Positions 11,162 to 21,033 are shown, counted from the stretch's first letter. The stretch is DNA of 64,000 nt from Archangium violaceum (GCF_016859125.1 NZ_CP069338.1:12589501-12653500); one strand, 5' to 3'. Notes: generated by a model from the sequence alone, not told the origin. Translations and numbers: made by a program.

Positions 11162-12499
11162 GTGGCTGCTGTCGAGCTTCCCGCCCTCTACATTGACAAT
11201 GTCGCCCTCGTCGTCGCGACAAGCCGTCCGCTCCTCATCAACCGCGACCCCGCACCTGAGGAGTTAGATGTCCCGCTCGACACAGCGGTGGGGCTCGAGT
11301 TGGTGGATCCTGGGCCTGATGGCATCGACCGCTCCGCGACGCGTGTGTGGGTGGACGGTGTGCTCGCCTTCGAGGGCGGTGCAGCTGAGGAGGTGAAGCC
11401 CCCTTTTGCCGGAGCACTGGCGGGCGCCACGCAGACGGCGGACACGCTCCGCGTTGTCCTACACCCACTCTTGCCGTTCGCGAGCGAGGCCGACGTGTCG
11501 GTGCGTGTCGTCTCTCGCACCAGCAGCGAAGCCCACGCCATTGACGAAACGTACTCGTTCCACATCGAGGACCGGACAGCCCCTCGCCTCGTCGGAGCCC
11601 TGGCCACCGGGCCGCGGGCTGTGCGCCTCTCCTTCGACGAGCCTGTCCTCCTACCCACCGGTGCCAACCTGCTCCTTGTGCCCCGCGGTACCCCAGCCGT
11701 CTCCGTTGCGGTCACGAGCACGAGCATGGAGGGCGAAGTCCTGACGCTCGGGCTCGATATGGAGATGACGCCGGACGTGCTCTACGAGGTACGTGCTGTG
11801 GGAGTAACGGACCGCTACGGCAACGCTGTTCTCGGCCCCTATGACCGCGCACTCTTCTCGGGCTTCCGGCCGGCGCGTCCACCCTCACGACGCTTCGACC
11901 TGTGGCAGATGCTCCCCAAGCACAACCGCCGCGATGACCTGACCGGAGATCTCTTCCGCTTCATCGCCTGTCTGCAGGAGGTGGCGGACCTGCTACTGGC
12001 GGACATCGACCGCTGGCCGGACATCTTCGACCTTGAACGGGCACCAGAGCCCTTCGTGGACCTCATCCTCCAGGACCTCGGCAATCCGTTCTCGTTCGAG
12101 TTGGACCTGCTGGCCAAGCGTCGGCTCGCGTCTTTGCTCGTGGAGATGTACCACCAGAAGGGCACAGCGAAGGGCATCCGCAATGCCGTCCGCTTCTTCC
12201 TTGGCATCGAGCTTCAGGCCATCGCGCCGTTCGCCTCCGACACCCTCACGCTCGGCGAATCCGAACTTGGCATTGACTGGGTACTCGGGCCCTCCGACCG
12301 CTTCGCCCGCTACGCCTTCAATATCGAGGTGGGCCGCATCCTCACGCCCACCGAACGCAAGCAACTCCGCGCCATCGTCGAGTACCTCAAGCCCGCCCAC
12401 ACCCATTTCGTGGACCTCGTCGAGCCGCTCCCGCCCATCCTCCCGGACCACTGGGAGCTGGGCCTCAGCGATCTTGGGGAGACGACGGACCTGCACTGA
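11162..12499 (+). CDS. Tail protein I with N-terminal Ig-like domains
   Basis: A 445-residue fusion. Residues 1-135 and 138-230 look like bacterial Ig-like modules; the second has the SbsA-type pattern [20 protein letters not shown] and ends with a [14 protein letters not shown] strand. Residues 250-440 are the gpI (P2 tail protein I) domain: [20 protein letters not shown], then FLGI and the closing [11 protein letters not shown] motif. gpI closes the baseplate and carries the fibre network. GTG 11162 follows GAGGAG. Ig fusion to gpI is less usual and may help display fibres or bind envelope. Confidence 0.85.
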   Translation: MAAVELPALYIDNVALVVATSRPLLINRDPAPEELDVPLDTAVGLELVDPGPDGIDRSATRVWVDGVLAFEGGAAEEVKPPFAGALAGATQTADTLRVVLHPLLPFASEADVSVRVVSRTSSEAHAIDETYSFHIEDRTAPRLVGALATGPRAVRLSFDEPVLLPTGANLLLVPRGTPAVSVAVTSTSMEGEVLTLGLDMEMTPDVLYEVRAVGVTDRYGNAVLGPYDRALFSGFRPARPPSRRFDLWQMLPKHNRRDDLTGDLFRFIACLQEVADLLLADIDRWPDIFDLERAPEPFVDLILQDLGNPFSFELDLLAKRRLASLLVEMYHQKGTAKGIRNAVRFFLGIELQAIAPFASDTLTLGESELGIDWVLGPSDRFARYAFNIEVGRILTPTERKQLRAIVEYLKPAHTHFVDLVEPLPPILPDHWELGLSDLGETTDLH

Positions 12500-12724
12500 G
12501 GGATACACACGCGGTGTACAATCGCTGGGCCATGCATCCGTACGTCGAGATCCTCTGCGCAGCAATGCGCGGGATGTGGGGACCAGAGGTATCCCGTAGT
12601 CGAACCCTCGCCCGCCTCGTTCAACACGAGCGTCAGTGCGAGGAATGGTGGAAGTGTGAGGTTGCTACACACCTATGGGATGTGGCCGACCAGTGGGCTT
12701 GCCCCGGTTACGTGGACAGTAGGG

Positions 12725-13599
12725 TTAAGATGCCAACTTCTGCGGTAAGGGCGCAAGCTCAAAATCCACTGGACTGACGTAGCCCAGCGAGGAGTGCCGC
12801 CGCTGGCGGTTGTAGAAGACCTCGATGTATTCGAAGAGGGCCAGCCGGGCCTGCTCGTGCGTGGCGAAGGCGGTGGTGTAGACGAGCTCCTGCTTCAAGC
12901 TGCTGAAGAAGCTCTCCACCACGGCGTTGTCCCAGCAGTTGCCCTTGCGCGACATGCTGCATTGGATGCCCCGAGCAGCCAGTGCCTGCTGGTAGTCGGT
13001 GCTGGCGTACTGGCTGCCCCGGTCCGAGTGGTGCAACAACCCCTGCGGTGGCTGGCGTCCCTCGAGGGCCATGTCCAGGGCGTTGAGCACCAGGTGCCGG
13101 TCGATGTTCTCGCTCATGGACCAGCCCACCACCTTGCGAGAGAAGAGGTCCATGACGACGGCCAGGTAGAGCCAGCCCTGCCCCGTCCCCACGTAGGTAA
13201 TGTCCGTGGCCCAGGTGCTATTGGGCTGGCCGGGGAGAAGTTGCGCTCGAGGATGTTGGGGGCAACGGGCTGGTTGTGGCGGGAGTCCGTCGTGCGCACG
13301 AAGCGCCGTCTCTTGCGAGCAGCGATGTCGTGCTCGTTCATGAGCCGGGCCACACGCTTTCGACTCACGCGCTGCCCCCGGGCACGCAGCTCCGCGTGGA
13401 CGCGAGGACTGCCGTACGTGCCGCGGCTGTCGCGATGTATCCGCGTCACCTCCTCGGCCAGGGCCCGGTCCGCCTTGTCCCGCGCGGACTCCGGGCGCTC
13501 CTTCCAGGCGTAGTAGCCCGAGCGCGACACACCCAGCTGCTCGCACATGAAGTCCACAGGGAAGTGGGCCTTCTCCGCGTCGATGAACTCGAACTTCAC
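12725..13599 (-). pseudogene. IS3 transposase OrfB, frameshifted
   Basis: The IS3 integrase-type catalytic part. The N-terminal third (residues 1-120, CEQLGVSRSGYYAW, then GTYGSPRVHAELR) is in one frame, and the rest (TWATDITYV, HHSDRGSQY, NAVVESFFSSLK) is in another. The DDE residues are therefore all present but separated by a shift near 13235, best explained by loss of one base in a C/G run after NILERNF. Either the copy is dead or the base is a sequencing error. It overlaps orfA by 4 bases (GTGA). Confidence 0.85.
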
Positions 13600-13895
13600 C
13601 TCGAGGTCTCCTTCGCGAAGAAGGCCGCCGCTTTTTTTAGGAAGTCGCGCTCCATCTCCAGATGACGCACCTCCTTGCGCAGCCGCACCAACTCCTCCCG
13701 CTCGGCCGTGGAGAGTGCACCTGCCGACTCCTTGCCATCGCCTCCGTCGGCCTCGCGCACCCAGTTGCGCAGGGCTGACTCGGTCAGGTCCAAGTCCTTG
13801 GCCACCTGGGGCAGGCTCTTGCTGCCCTCGCGCACCAGTCGGACCGCCTCGGCCCTGAACTCCGGGGTGAAACTCCGCCTCTTCCTTCGCTCCAT
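13596..13895 (-). CDS. IS3 OrfA, HTH protein
   Basis: A 99-residue protein started at ATG 13895 (MERRKRRSFTPEFRAEAVRL), the standard IS3 OrfA opening. The helix-turn-helix lies at residues 20-50 (SLPQVAKDLDLTESALRNWV) and is followed by a leucine-zipper-like helix (VRHLEMERDFLKKAAAFF) used for dimerisation with OrfAB. A longer ATG/GTG at 13937 exists but lies in the IS end. Its 3' end overlaps orfB, which is in the -1 frame. Confidence 0.9.
   Translation of the reverse strand: MERRKRRSFTPEFRAEAVRLVREGSKSLPQVAKDLDLTESALRNWVREADGGDGKESAGALSTAEREELVRLRKEVRHLEMERDFLKKAAAFFAKETSR
13632..13638 (-). promoter_or_regulatory. A7 slippery run for -1 frameshifting orfA to orfB
   Basis: On the minus strand seven consecutive A residues fall in frame as CTA AAA AAA G inside orfA. 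orfB is in the -1 frame, so slippage here would yield the OrfAB fusion, as in many IS3 elements. Confidence 0.6.
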
Positions 13896-14468
13896 GAACA
13901 CTACCTCCTGTGTAGCCGACTTATGAGGTGTGTCCACAAAACCGGGGCAGGCTCACCAGTGCGGAAAGGACACATACGTCTGGCTTGAGGCGATCGACCG
14001 CGCAGACGTCGCTCTCGCGACTGGGACCTATGTCTCCGGGAGGCTGGTTGCAGCAACAGCCGGGGAGGTGTGCATCCCGCTTGAACTCAAGATGATCGGC
14101 ACGTTCTGGGGGCGCGGCAATGTCGAGAAGGCCTACCGGGAACCCGGCAAGAAGCGGCTGGAGCACGACTTCATCGACGCGCGAATGGGTCGCCGACCTG
14201 CGAAGCCCTTCTCTGCAGTCGGGCTCCTGGTCACCCATGTCGGAACAGGCACGGATCCGTTGGTGGAGTTGTACCTGCGGCGAGCTCGTGAACTTGGCGC
14301 GGAGCACCAGCTCGACCGGGTCCTTGATGAGGCAGTGCCCCTTCCCCCGACTGCGGATCAGCCAGTCTATGCGCACCAGTTCCTTTGGCTCGCGGCATCC
14401 ACGTCCCCTTGAGCCACGCACAACCGGCTTTGCCCCACAGAAGAGCAACGTTCTCTCAGGGCCTCTCA

Positions 14469-16373
14469 ATGGCAGACCGGGTCGACTTCTACTTCCGACA
14501 GCGCGTCACCGAGGCTGAACTCGATTTGGCCTTCTCCCTGCTCGAGAGGGCCGACCGCAACCTTGCTGCGGACCTTGGCATCTACGGCATCATCTCCGGA
14601 GCCATCCCCGCTCCCCACTCCCCGGTGGCGGACCTCACCCTCGACCTCACCGCGCCAGCACGGGCCTACGACAACCTCGGCCAGCGCATCTTCTTCGGCA
14701 CCGGCCAGAACGTGAACTGCGCCATCGACCTCGTCGGCATCCCCACCGATGTGGCCACCGCAGGTAACGAGCGCTGGCTCGGCATCTTCCTGCGCTTCAA
14801 GCGCCAGCTCTCGGATCCACGAACGGATGGCAACTCTCAGCAGGTCTTCTTCCGCCGTGACGAGTCCTTCGAGCTGGTGGTGCGCCAGGCGCCAGAGGGT
14901 CCCGCCGGCCTTGCCCCCAAGCACGCGCTCCAAGCCGACGAACTACTCGTCTGCGACGTGCGCCGCCGCCCGGGTCAGACGCAGGTCCTCAGCGCAGATA
15001 TCGACCTCACCCGCCGCCAAGCCTTCATCTTCGCCCAGGGTACCGCAGTGGCCGTCCAGACAGGGACCTGGACGATTCTGAGCCCTCTCGGCAACACGGT
15101 GCAGGCCGCATTCGACGAGGTCGACGCCGAGCTACACGACCACTTCACCGGCTCGACACGGCGGCATTCGGCGAGTGCCGTGGACTACACCCCGCACGGG
15201 TTCATCGGCGCGGGGGACGTGCAAGCCGCTCTCGACGAGCTCATCGATGGTCTGACCAACACGACAGCCGGCGCTCCCGGAGCCTCCCTCGTTGGTGCAG
15301 ATGCAGCCCCGGGTACGCCGCATGCTCTCTCACCGGGCACCGTCGACCTACAACTCTCCCAGCTCCTTGGCTTCCTCAACACCCACGTCGGCGCATCCTC
15401 CGGCGCCCATCACGCGAGCGCCATCTCTGCCACCGCGCACAACTACGTCGGCGCGACGAACGTCCAGTCGCAGCTGCAGGAAATCGTCACCGATCTCGCG
15501 GCGACGACTTCAGGCGTTTCGGGTGCATCTCGTGTCGGCGGTGATGCGGTCACAGGCACGCCGAACTCCCTGACCTCTGGCACTGTGCGTGACCAGCTCG
15601 CCGCGCTGCTGGGGTTCCTCAACACCCACCTCACCCAAGCCTCCGGAGCGCACCCTGCATCGTCCATCTCCGTCACGGATGCAGGAAACAACCTCAACGC
15701 CACAAACGTTGAGGAAGCTCTCGCGGAGGTAAGCGACGCATTCGAGGGAGACCACTTCCGCGGGAACGAGGGGAACAGTGGCCAACATCGCACGATCCGA
15801 CAACCCAACTTCGGTGGCACAAGAGCGCTCCTCTGGGACGCGCTCGGCGTAGGCGGCCTTGGGGCGCGGCTGCGTGTCTACTCTGACTCAGACTCCTTCT
15901 GGTTCACGCTGAACGCCGCCTGGAACGGCAGCGCGTGGGCTCGCGACAGCACCAGCTTCTTCGCGGGGGCCCTCCGGCTCTCCCGAAACGAGTTCGAACT
16001 GCTTCACGAGAACACCTTCGCGGCGACGTTCACGGCATGGCCCCGGAGATGGCGGCTGCCGATGAGCAACGCCACGAACTCCGCGTTCGAGCTAACGGGC
16101 AGTATGCAAGAGATCGGTCGCGCTGGCCTCGAGTTCTCCAACAGCGACACGAGCGCGCACACCATCGCTGGGGGTGGCTCGGTCACGTTCCGCAGCCGGT
16201 TCCCCTCCTCTCCATCCTCCATCACACTCTCTCCAGTCACCACAGGCGGAGGCTTCGCTGGTAACCCGAACGTGTTCGTTCCGGACAGAGATGGGTTCGG
16301 CTTCTACAGCTTTCAGGACGTCCCTGCCCTTGGAACCACCTACTGGTATGGCACGTACACGGCCATCGCGTGA
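14469..16373 (+). CDS. Tail fibre protein with ~81-residue repeats
   Basis: A 634-residue protein from ATG 14469; an earlier in-frame start at 14385 overlaps the preceding gene. Residues 1-220 form an attachment domain ([20 protein letters not shown], a gp-like baseplate-binding start). Residues about 232-440 carry two full and one partial copy of an 81-82 residue unit. Each unit contains an [20 protein letters not shown] helix, an ASxVGxDAxxGTP loop and QLLGFLNTH, typical of trimeric fibre shafts. The C-terminus is a beta-sandwich tip with aromatic strands. It likely determines adsorption specificity. Confidence 0.8.
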   Translation: MADRVDFYFRQRVTEAELDLAFSLLERADRNLAADLGIYGIISGAIPAPHSPVADLTLDLTAPARAYDNLGQRIFFGTGQNVNCAIDLVGIPTDVATAGNERWLGIFLRFKRQLSDPRTDGNSQQVFFRRDESFELVVRQAPEGPAGLAPKHALQADELLVCDVRRRPGQTQVLSADIDLTRRQAFIFAQGTAVAVQTGTWTILSPLGNTVQAAFDEVDAELHDHFTGSTRRHSASAVDYTPHGFIGAGDVQAALDELIDGLTNTTAGAPGASLVGADAAPGTPHALSPGTVDLQLSQLLGFLNTHVGASSGAHHASAISATAHNYVGATNVQSQLQEIVTDLAATTSGVSGASRVGGDAVTGTPNSLTSGTVRDQLAALLGFLNTHLTQASGAHPASSISVTDAGNNLNATNVEEALAEVSDAFEGDHFRGNEGNSGQHRTIRQPNFGGTRALLWDALGVGGLGARLRVYSDSDSFWFTLNAAWNGSAWARDSTSFFAGALRLSRNEFELLHENTFAATFTAWPRRWRLPMSNATNSAFELTGSMQEIGRAGLEFSNSDTSAHTIAGGGSVTFRSRFPSSPSSITLSPVTTGGGFAGNPNVFVPDRDGFGFYSFQDVPALGTTYWYGTYTAIA

Positions 16374-16379
16374 GACCCC

Positions 16380-16808
16380 ATGCCGCTCCAAGAGGTAAAC
16401 GAGACCGACGTGCTCCAGCGCTGCGCCAAGTGCAGCAGCCTCAACCTCATCGCGCTTGAGAGCCTGGTGATCGGTGTTCAACGTGAGGGGCACGTGGATG
16501 GGCGCATTGTGCTGGTCCCCCCGTGCCCTTCCTGCAGCTCAAGCGAGTTCCTCGTCCGCACGCCCGATGAGGAGCTTGAGCACCCAGCACCCGGCAGCTT
16601 CGGCCACCTGCACCGGCTGCTCGTAGACCATGTACACGCGCGACTGGTCCGCATGGGGCGAGTCATTCCTTCCCTCCAGAGTCACCCCGTGGAGCACCTC
16701 GTCGCGAAGACACTGGAGGGGACGACCCTCGAGCAATGGTTCCCCTCGGGCCTGAAGCTGGCATCTCCCGAGGAGCAGCGCGAGCGCCCGCCGCCCCAGG
16801 GCCAGTAG
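16380..16808 (+). CDS. Zinc-ribbon protein behind the tail fibre
   Basis: A 142-residue protein, 6 bases after the fibre gene. It has two Cys pairs, CAKC near residue 15 and CPSC near residue 49, consistent with one zinc ribbon, then a His-rich helix (HLHRLLVDHVHARL). The C-terminal tail is Pro/Glu-rich. The function is unknown; it might be a fibre chaperone or a regulator. Confidence 0.6.
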   Translation: MPLQEVNETDVLQRCAKCSSLNLIALESLVIGVQREGHVDGRIVLVPPCPSCSSSEFLVRTPDEELEHPAPGSFGHLHRLLVDHVHARLVRMGRVIPSLQSHPVEHLVAKTLEGTTLEQWFPSGLKLASPEEQRERPPPQGQ

Positions 16809-17239
16809 AAGAGCTGAGCCAGCAGAAGGCCCCAGCCTCACCCCTCTACCGCTCCAGGAGCCAGCCCCACGCTCTGCTCAGTTCCTGGCTCGGCACCTTG
16901 ATTCCCTCGCTGCCTACCAGGTGGTCCAGGTGGCTACCTCCCCCCTCGGAGTGCCCGCGGCGGCCGGAGCGCGGCGCTTCTCGCAGAGAGCGAAGGCCCC
17001 GCTCAGAATGACTTGCTATGGGCGCGCACCAGAGCCTGTATGTCCCTCGCGCGCAGCCACTGAGCGCGCGGGAGACGATGACTGCGTGAGCTGACGAGGC
17101 CATCCCCTCGCTCCTCGCGCAGCCCTCGCCCGCCCTTTCAACAACGACACGCCCCACCTCGGGGCCCACCCCACGCGACTGCCCGGGCCATGGCGCGTGA
17201 GGGCACGCGTGTACCCGCAGCCCGACAGGAGAAGCCACC
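16809..17239 (+). other. Intergenic, no gene seen
   Basis: About 430 bases without a convincing coding frame; long open readings here are GC-driven shadows. The end carries a CAGGAGAAG ribosome site for the next gene. I see no terminator or repeat. Confidence 0.5.
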
Positions 17240-18052
17240 ATGTCCACCCCACGTAACCTCCACCAGCGCCTCCAGAAAATGCGCCTGCCCGAGTTGCAGG
17301 CCCACTACCGCGAGGTGGTCGGCGAGACGACCCGCAGCCCCAACCGCACCTGGCTCATCCGCCGCATCGAGGAGACGCTTGCCGCCCGCGAGCGCCCCCA
17401 GGCCAAGGAGAAGGAGCAGGCGCCGCGCAAGCCCTCCAAGGGCACCAAGGGCGGCACCAAGCCCCCAAAGAAGGTGGAGCGGGACGAAGCCCCGGCGCCC
17501 GAGACCAGCGCGCCCACTGTGGACGAGGCGCCCCAGGACGCTCACCCAGCGCCCGCCAATAGCGAGCCCCATCAGAACGAGGCGGCGGAGAGCGTCAGCG
17601 CAGCCACCAGCACGGCCCCCGAGGTCGCTCCTACGGCGGGCGCCTCGGTCGAGCCCGCGAGCAATGAGGGGCCGCCGGCCGCCAAGCCTCCCCGCGGGCG
17701 CTTCGCGGCGATGACCGTCGAGCAGCTCCGGGCCAAGTACCTCGAGGTCGTCGGCCGCCCAACGGGCAGCAACGATAGGGGCTACCTCATCTGGAAGATC
17801 CGCGAGGCCGAGAAGGGCCGCGTTCCAGTCGGCCCCCGTGCCCCCCGACGCAGCGACGGGGAGCCCAGCGACATGAAGGTGCTGCCGCTGCGGCTGGAGG
17901 GTCGCGCCGTCGAGCAGCTCGACGAGGCTTGGCGCTCGCGGGGCATCAAGAGCCGCACCGAGTTCATTCGCCATGCGCTCGCCCATTACCTCACGCACCT
18001 CGGCGCCAAGGACACCGCGGCCCTCTTCGCCTCCGAAGCCGCGCAGGCGTAG
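17240..18052 (+). CDS. Two-module helical protein with C-terminal ribbon-helix-helix
   Basis: A 270-residue protein. Two similar 35-residue modules occur near residues 14-48 (LPELQAHYREVVGE...WLIRRI) and 156-195 (VEQLRAKYLEVVGR...YLIWKI), resembling the DUF2924 helical motif. A roughly 100-residue disordered Lys/Pro/Ala/Glu linker separates them. The C-terminus (VLPLRLEGRAVEQLDEAW then SRTEFIRHALAHYL) is a ribbon-helix-helix DNA-binding domain of the CopG/ParD type. This suggests a nucleoid-associated or regulatory protein at the edge of the tail cluster. A terminator follows 38 bases later. Confidence 0.72.
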   Translation: MSTPRNLHQRLQKMRLPELQAHYREVVGETTRSPNRTWLIRRIEETLAARERPQAKEKEQAPRKPSKGTKGGTKPPKKVERDEAPAPETSAPTVDEAPQDAHPAPANSEPHQNEAAESVSAATSTAPEVAPTAGASVEPASNEGPPAAKPPRGRFAAMTVEQLRAKYLEVVGRPTGSNDRGYLIWKIREAEKGRVPVGPRAPRRSDGEPSDMKVLPLRLEGRAVEQLDEAWRSRGIKSRTEFIRHALAHYLTHLGAKDTAALFASEAAQA

Positions 18053-18090
18053 GGACGTAACCTCCTCGTCCCCACCGGCTGTCCCCCCCA

Positions 18091-18130
18091 GAAGCCCTCG
18101 CCCGTTCTCGGTCGAGGGCTTCACCTTTTC
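18091..18130 (+). terminator. Rho-independent terminator
   Basis: A perfect 10-bp stem GAAGCCCTCG / CGAGGGCTTC (18091-18100 and 18113-18122) with a 12-base loop, followed by ACCTTTTCT. It ends the tail-cluster transcription unit. Confidence 0.85.
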
Positions 18131-18835
18131 TGGGCAGGGCGTGCCGTTCCGCCTCTCCTGTTGCGCACGACCGGCTGGCCCAGAGCACGTCAAGGGAGAT
18201 GTCGGCGAGCCCCACACTGAGCCGTGCGGAGTGGCTCCTCCCAAGCCACCTCCTGGGGCTTTCTGCCGCCAGTTCAACGCCGCGCCTCACAAGCTCGTCG
18301 CTGCGGCCGAGCTGGCGTCGGGCGAGCAGCCAGGAGTGTCGCTCGACGGCGCCCACGCCGCTGGTATCTGCGTGAACGTTGGACACGCCGCCACCGCCGC
18401 CACCCAGGCCAAGCATAGGATGGACCTCCGGCGGCTCGAGTGCGCTGAGCCACCCTACCTACGCGGGGAGCCTCGAACCTCGCCCCAGAGTGCAGGGGTG
18501 GCTCCCGCGCGCGCTGAAGCAGAAGGAGGGCCGGTGCTGCGGCATCCCCGCCTCCAGTGCTCCAAGGGTGAATCGTGGGCCCCAGCCGCGGTGCCGAATG
18601 GCCGCTCTTGGAAGAAAGTGGCTACTCGACGCCCAAGCGCGCACGACGACCCGACGCTGCGTCGGCCGCTGGGGCCCCCTTCTCCATCTTCGCGTTGAAG
18701 GTGCCGATAGCCCCCGAGTTGCCTCCCTCACACCTGCGGTGAAGTGCTCACACTGCGCGCCCAGCCCCCTTTGCTGGCCTGGTGGGAGCCACACGGTAGC
18801 GTGTGCCCTGGTGAGGCGCGGCTGGGGAGGGGTGA
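18131..18835 (+). other. Non-coding or decayed stretch
   Basis: About 700 bases with no protein-like frame on either strand and no convincing repeat. It probably represents degraded mobile DNA between the tail block and the NERD gene. Confidence 0.4.
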
Positions 18836-18972
18836 GTGGACGGGCACGGGCGGGAGTACCGGCGCAGGCGGCCGGAACAGACAGTGCTGTACGAGGCGGT
18901 GAGGGAGAACCTGGCGACCTTCCTGGAGGAGGCGAGCCAGCAGGGGCGGGGCCTGCCCCGGTACGTAGAGTG
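18836..18972 (+). pseudogene. IS91-like transposase, 5' fragment
   Basis: About 45 residues ([18 protein letters not shown] then [17 protein letters not shown]) resemble the start of IS91-family Y2 transposases, which begin RPR-P...L...V..H...F and end at LPRYVE. Similarity stops after PRYVE and the frame ends shortly afterwards, so only the 5' tip remains. No zinc motif or catalytic Tyr is left. Confidence 0.55.
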
Positions 18973-19164
18973 GCGGGACGCTGGGACGAGATGGTACTGG
19001 ACGCTCTCGGCACCCTAACCTGGGAGCCTCGCCGTGTGGCAGCATGAGCCGATCTCCGGGGCCTTGCGCCCCGGTCTCGATCCGGCCGCGCTTCACGCAG
19101 CACGGCGGCGGGACCAAGACGGCGGTGGACGGGGCGACGATCCGATGAGACGCAAGGGGGACAC

Positions 19165-21033
19165 ATGGCGATAGTCAGCCCACCGATCGCAGAGATCGAG
19201 AATCTGCGTCCCCCCTTGAACGGTGGCGAACGCAGGGTGCTCGACGCCCTCCTGACGCTCGACGACGGATGGCGCATCTACGCCCAGCCGCGCTTGATGA
19301 TGGATCAGCCTGACTTCGTGGTCGTCCACGAGCGGTTCGGGGTGTGCGTCATCGAGGTGAAGCATTGGGCCGAGGGCCTGTACAGGCAACGGCAGGACGG
19401 GGCCATCGAGGTTCGGGAAGTGAACGAATGGCAGCGGACGAACGAGCGCCCCTGCTGGCAGGCACATCGATACCGCAAGACCATCATCGAGCACTTCTTC
19501 TCGCCGCCCGAGGCGAGCACCGAGGACTGGCCCATCGTGCGGGCGATCGTGGTTCTGCCGAACCACTCAACAACGGATGCGCAACGACTGCTGGCGCTCC
19601 CGCATGTTTCCAAGGATTCCGAGAAGTGGATCCGGGTGTGGGGGCGAGAGTGCCTTGACGACAGGCTTCTGGAGTCACTGACGGGTAGCCGTCGCCCACA
19701 GGATCGGCATCCTGACCCGGCTCGCTTGCACCGGCTCGCGTATCACTTGTCGGAGCCCGAGGTGGTCGCCGATCAGCGTAGACCCCTCGAATTGAGCGAT
19801 GCGGCGCGGAACCTCGCTCGGAATCCGAACCGCGCGAGGATCCGACGAGCGAGAGGTCCCGCAGGGAGCGGAAAGTCGTTGGGCCTCGCCGCTCGCGCTG
19901 CGCTCCTCGCGGCTGACGGACAGCGGGTACTCGTGCTCTCGTTCAACATCACGCTGCCACACTATCTGCACGACCTGGCTGCCCGGCACGGAGCGGAGCT
20001 TGGTAGCAAGATCCGCAACATCACGTTCACTCACTTTCACGGGTTCTGCGCTCGAGTTCGTGACGAGGGATCCGGAGCAAGAGTTCTACAGCCACTCGAT
20101 GGCGATCAGAGCGCCGATGAGGCCGACGCCGACCGCTGCGAACACTTGATTGACGACGCCATCGCTACGTACGTTGCTGGCGTCGGCGAGCGCTATGACG
20201 CCATACTCGTAGACGAGGGGCAGGACTTCAAAGCGAGATGGTGGAACTTCCTGCGGAACTACGTCCGGAAGCCGGATGGCGAGATGCTACTCGTCGCCGA
20301 CACGACGCAGGACCTGTATGACCGAAGCGCCTGGACAGCCGAAGACACCATGAAAGGCTGCGGATTCAACGGCGACTGGACGGATCTAAAGGGCTCGTAT
20401 CGACTACCGCCAGACTTGACGCCCATCATTTCGGCGTTCGGTGACCGTTACCTCAGCGATGGCGCATTCGACCCTCCTGCTGTTCCTGACGATCATCCGA
20501 TGCGAAAAGAAGCGGCCGAGCCCACGACGCGGCGATGGATCAACGTAGACAATCCGCACCGTCTCGGCGTGCTGCTCGCAGAGGGTGTCATCGAACTCGT
20601 TCGCGAGGGCGAACTTCGTACCCCCGACATCGCCTTCCTTTGTGAAGAGCATGCTCACGGTCTCGAAGCTGCCGAGCGGATCGCCGCGTCCGGCATTCAT
20701 GTCACCCATGTGTTCACGGATGAGGACGGTGAGGAGCGACGTCGTCGCAAGCACCGGTTCTGGGGCGGCGCCGACGGCGTGAAGGGCTGCACGATACACA
20801 GCTTCAAGGGCTGGGAGGCGTGCGGTGTGCTGTTGTGCATCCTCCCCACAGCGCGCTCCAGGCGCCTCGCATTCGTTGCCCTCACGCGGGTGAAGGGATT
20901 GCCCAAGGGGCGCCCGGCCGTCGTTCAGGTGTTCAACTGCGACCCAGCGCTGAATGACTTCAAGGCCATCTTTGAACGCGAGTTCTCTGTCGCGGAAGTC
21001 CCCGCACTAGGCGGGCAACGTCGCCTATTCTAA
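19165..21033 (+). CDS. NERD-domain superfamily 1 (UvrD-like) helicase
   Basis: A 622-residue protein. Residues 15-125 form a NERD nuclease-related domain with the core PDFVVVHERFGVCVIEVKHW, which holds the PD...(E)xK residues. Residues 229-236 are Walker A (GPAGSGKS), followed by LVLSFN (motif Ia) and Walker B near 345 (LVDEGQD). Later motifs include GSYRLPPDL, TIHSFKGWEA and VALTRVKG, as in UvrD/Rep helicases. ATG 19165 has AAGGGGGA upstream. It is a lone gene flanked by transposase remnants. NERD-helicases occur as components of defence or repair islands, so a role in restricting foreign DNA is plausible but inferred. Confidence 0.85.
   Translation: MAIVSPPIAEIENLRPPLNGGERRVLDALLTLDDGWRIYAQPRLMMDQPDFVVVHERFGVCVIEVKHWAEGLYRQRQDGAIEVREVNEWQRTNERPCWQAHRYRKTIIEHFFSPPEASTEDWPIVRAIVVLPNHSTTDAQRLLALPHVSKDSEKWIRVWGRECLDDRLLESLTGSRRPQDRHPDPARLHRLAYHLSEPEVVADQRRPLELSDAARNLARNPNRARIRRARGPAGSGKSLGLAARAALLAADGQRVLVLSFNITLPHYLHDLAARHGAELGSKIRNITFTHFHGFCARVRDEGSGARVLQPLDGDQSADEADADRCEHLIDDAIATYVAGVGERYDAILVDEGQDFKARWWNFLRNYVRKPDGEMLLVADTTQDLYDRSAWTAEDTMKGCGFNGDWTDLKGSYRLPPDLTPIISAFGDRYLSDGAFDPPAVPDDHPMRKEAAEPTTRRWINVDNPHRLGVLLAEGVIELVREGELRTPDIAFLCEEHAHGLEAAERIAASGIHVTHVFTDEDGEERRRRKHRFWGGADGVKGCTIHSFKGWEACGVLLCILPTARSRRLAFVALTRVKGLPKGRPAVVQVFNCDPALNDFKAIFEREFSVAEVPALGGQRRLF

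Larger units (their letters stand above)
12700..13949 (-). mobile_element. IS3-family insertion sequence, 1250 bp, TSD GGCT
   Basis: Ends read TGCCCCGGTT... and ...AACCGGGGCA, imperfect inverted repeats that continue with matching GTGGACA/TGTCCAC and TTAAG/CTTAT-like blocks. The flanking tetramer GGCT occurs at 12696-12699 and 13950-13953. Transposase genes orfA and orfB are on the minus strand. Size, two overlapping ORFs and the TSD length fit the IS3 family (IS51/IS407-like subgroups). Confidence 0.93.
12514..14412 (+). pseudogene. Tail-region gene split by IS3, exactly restorable
   Basis: The first part runs 12514-12699 from a GTG with GAGGGA upstream. The rest is 13954-14412. Removing the IS3 element and one copy of the 4-bp target duplication GGCT joins codon GCT (12697-12699) to CAC (13954) in frame and gives one 214-residue protein. 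It is Trp/Cys-bearing at the start (ERQCEEWWKCEVATHLWDVA) and has a beta-rich second half (TYVSGRLVAATAGEV) ending near [10 protein letters not shown]. No family recognised. It sits between gpI and the fibre, so loss may affect fibre attachment or be neutral. Confidence 0.85.

Noticed and set aside
17138-18277. Minus-strand 379-codon frame over the RHH gene
   Set aside because: Low-complexity Gly/Arg/Leu composition and full overlap with a well-supported gene.
18379-19277. Overlapping open frames upstream of the NERD helicase
   Set aside because: Neither strand gives a protein-like sequence apart from the short IS91-like stretch.
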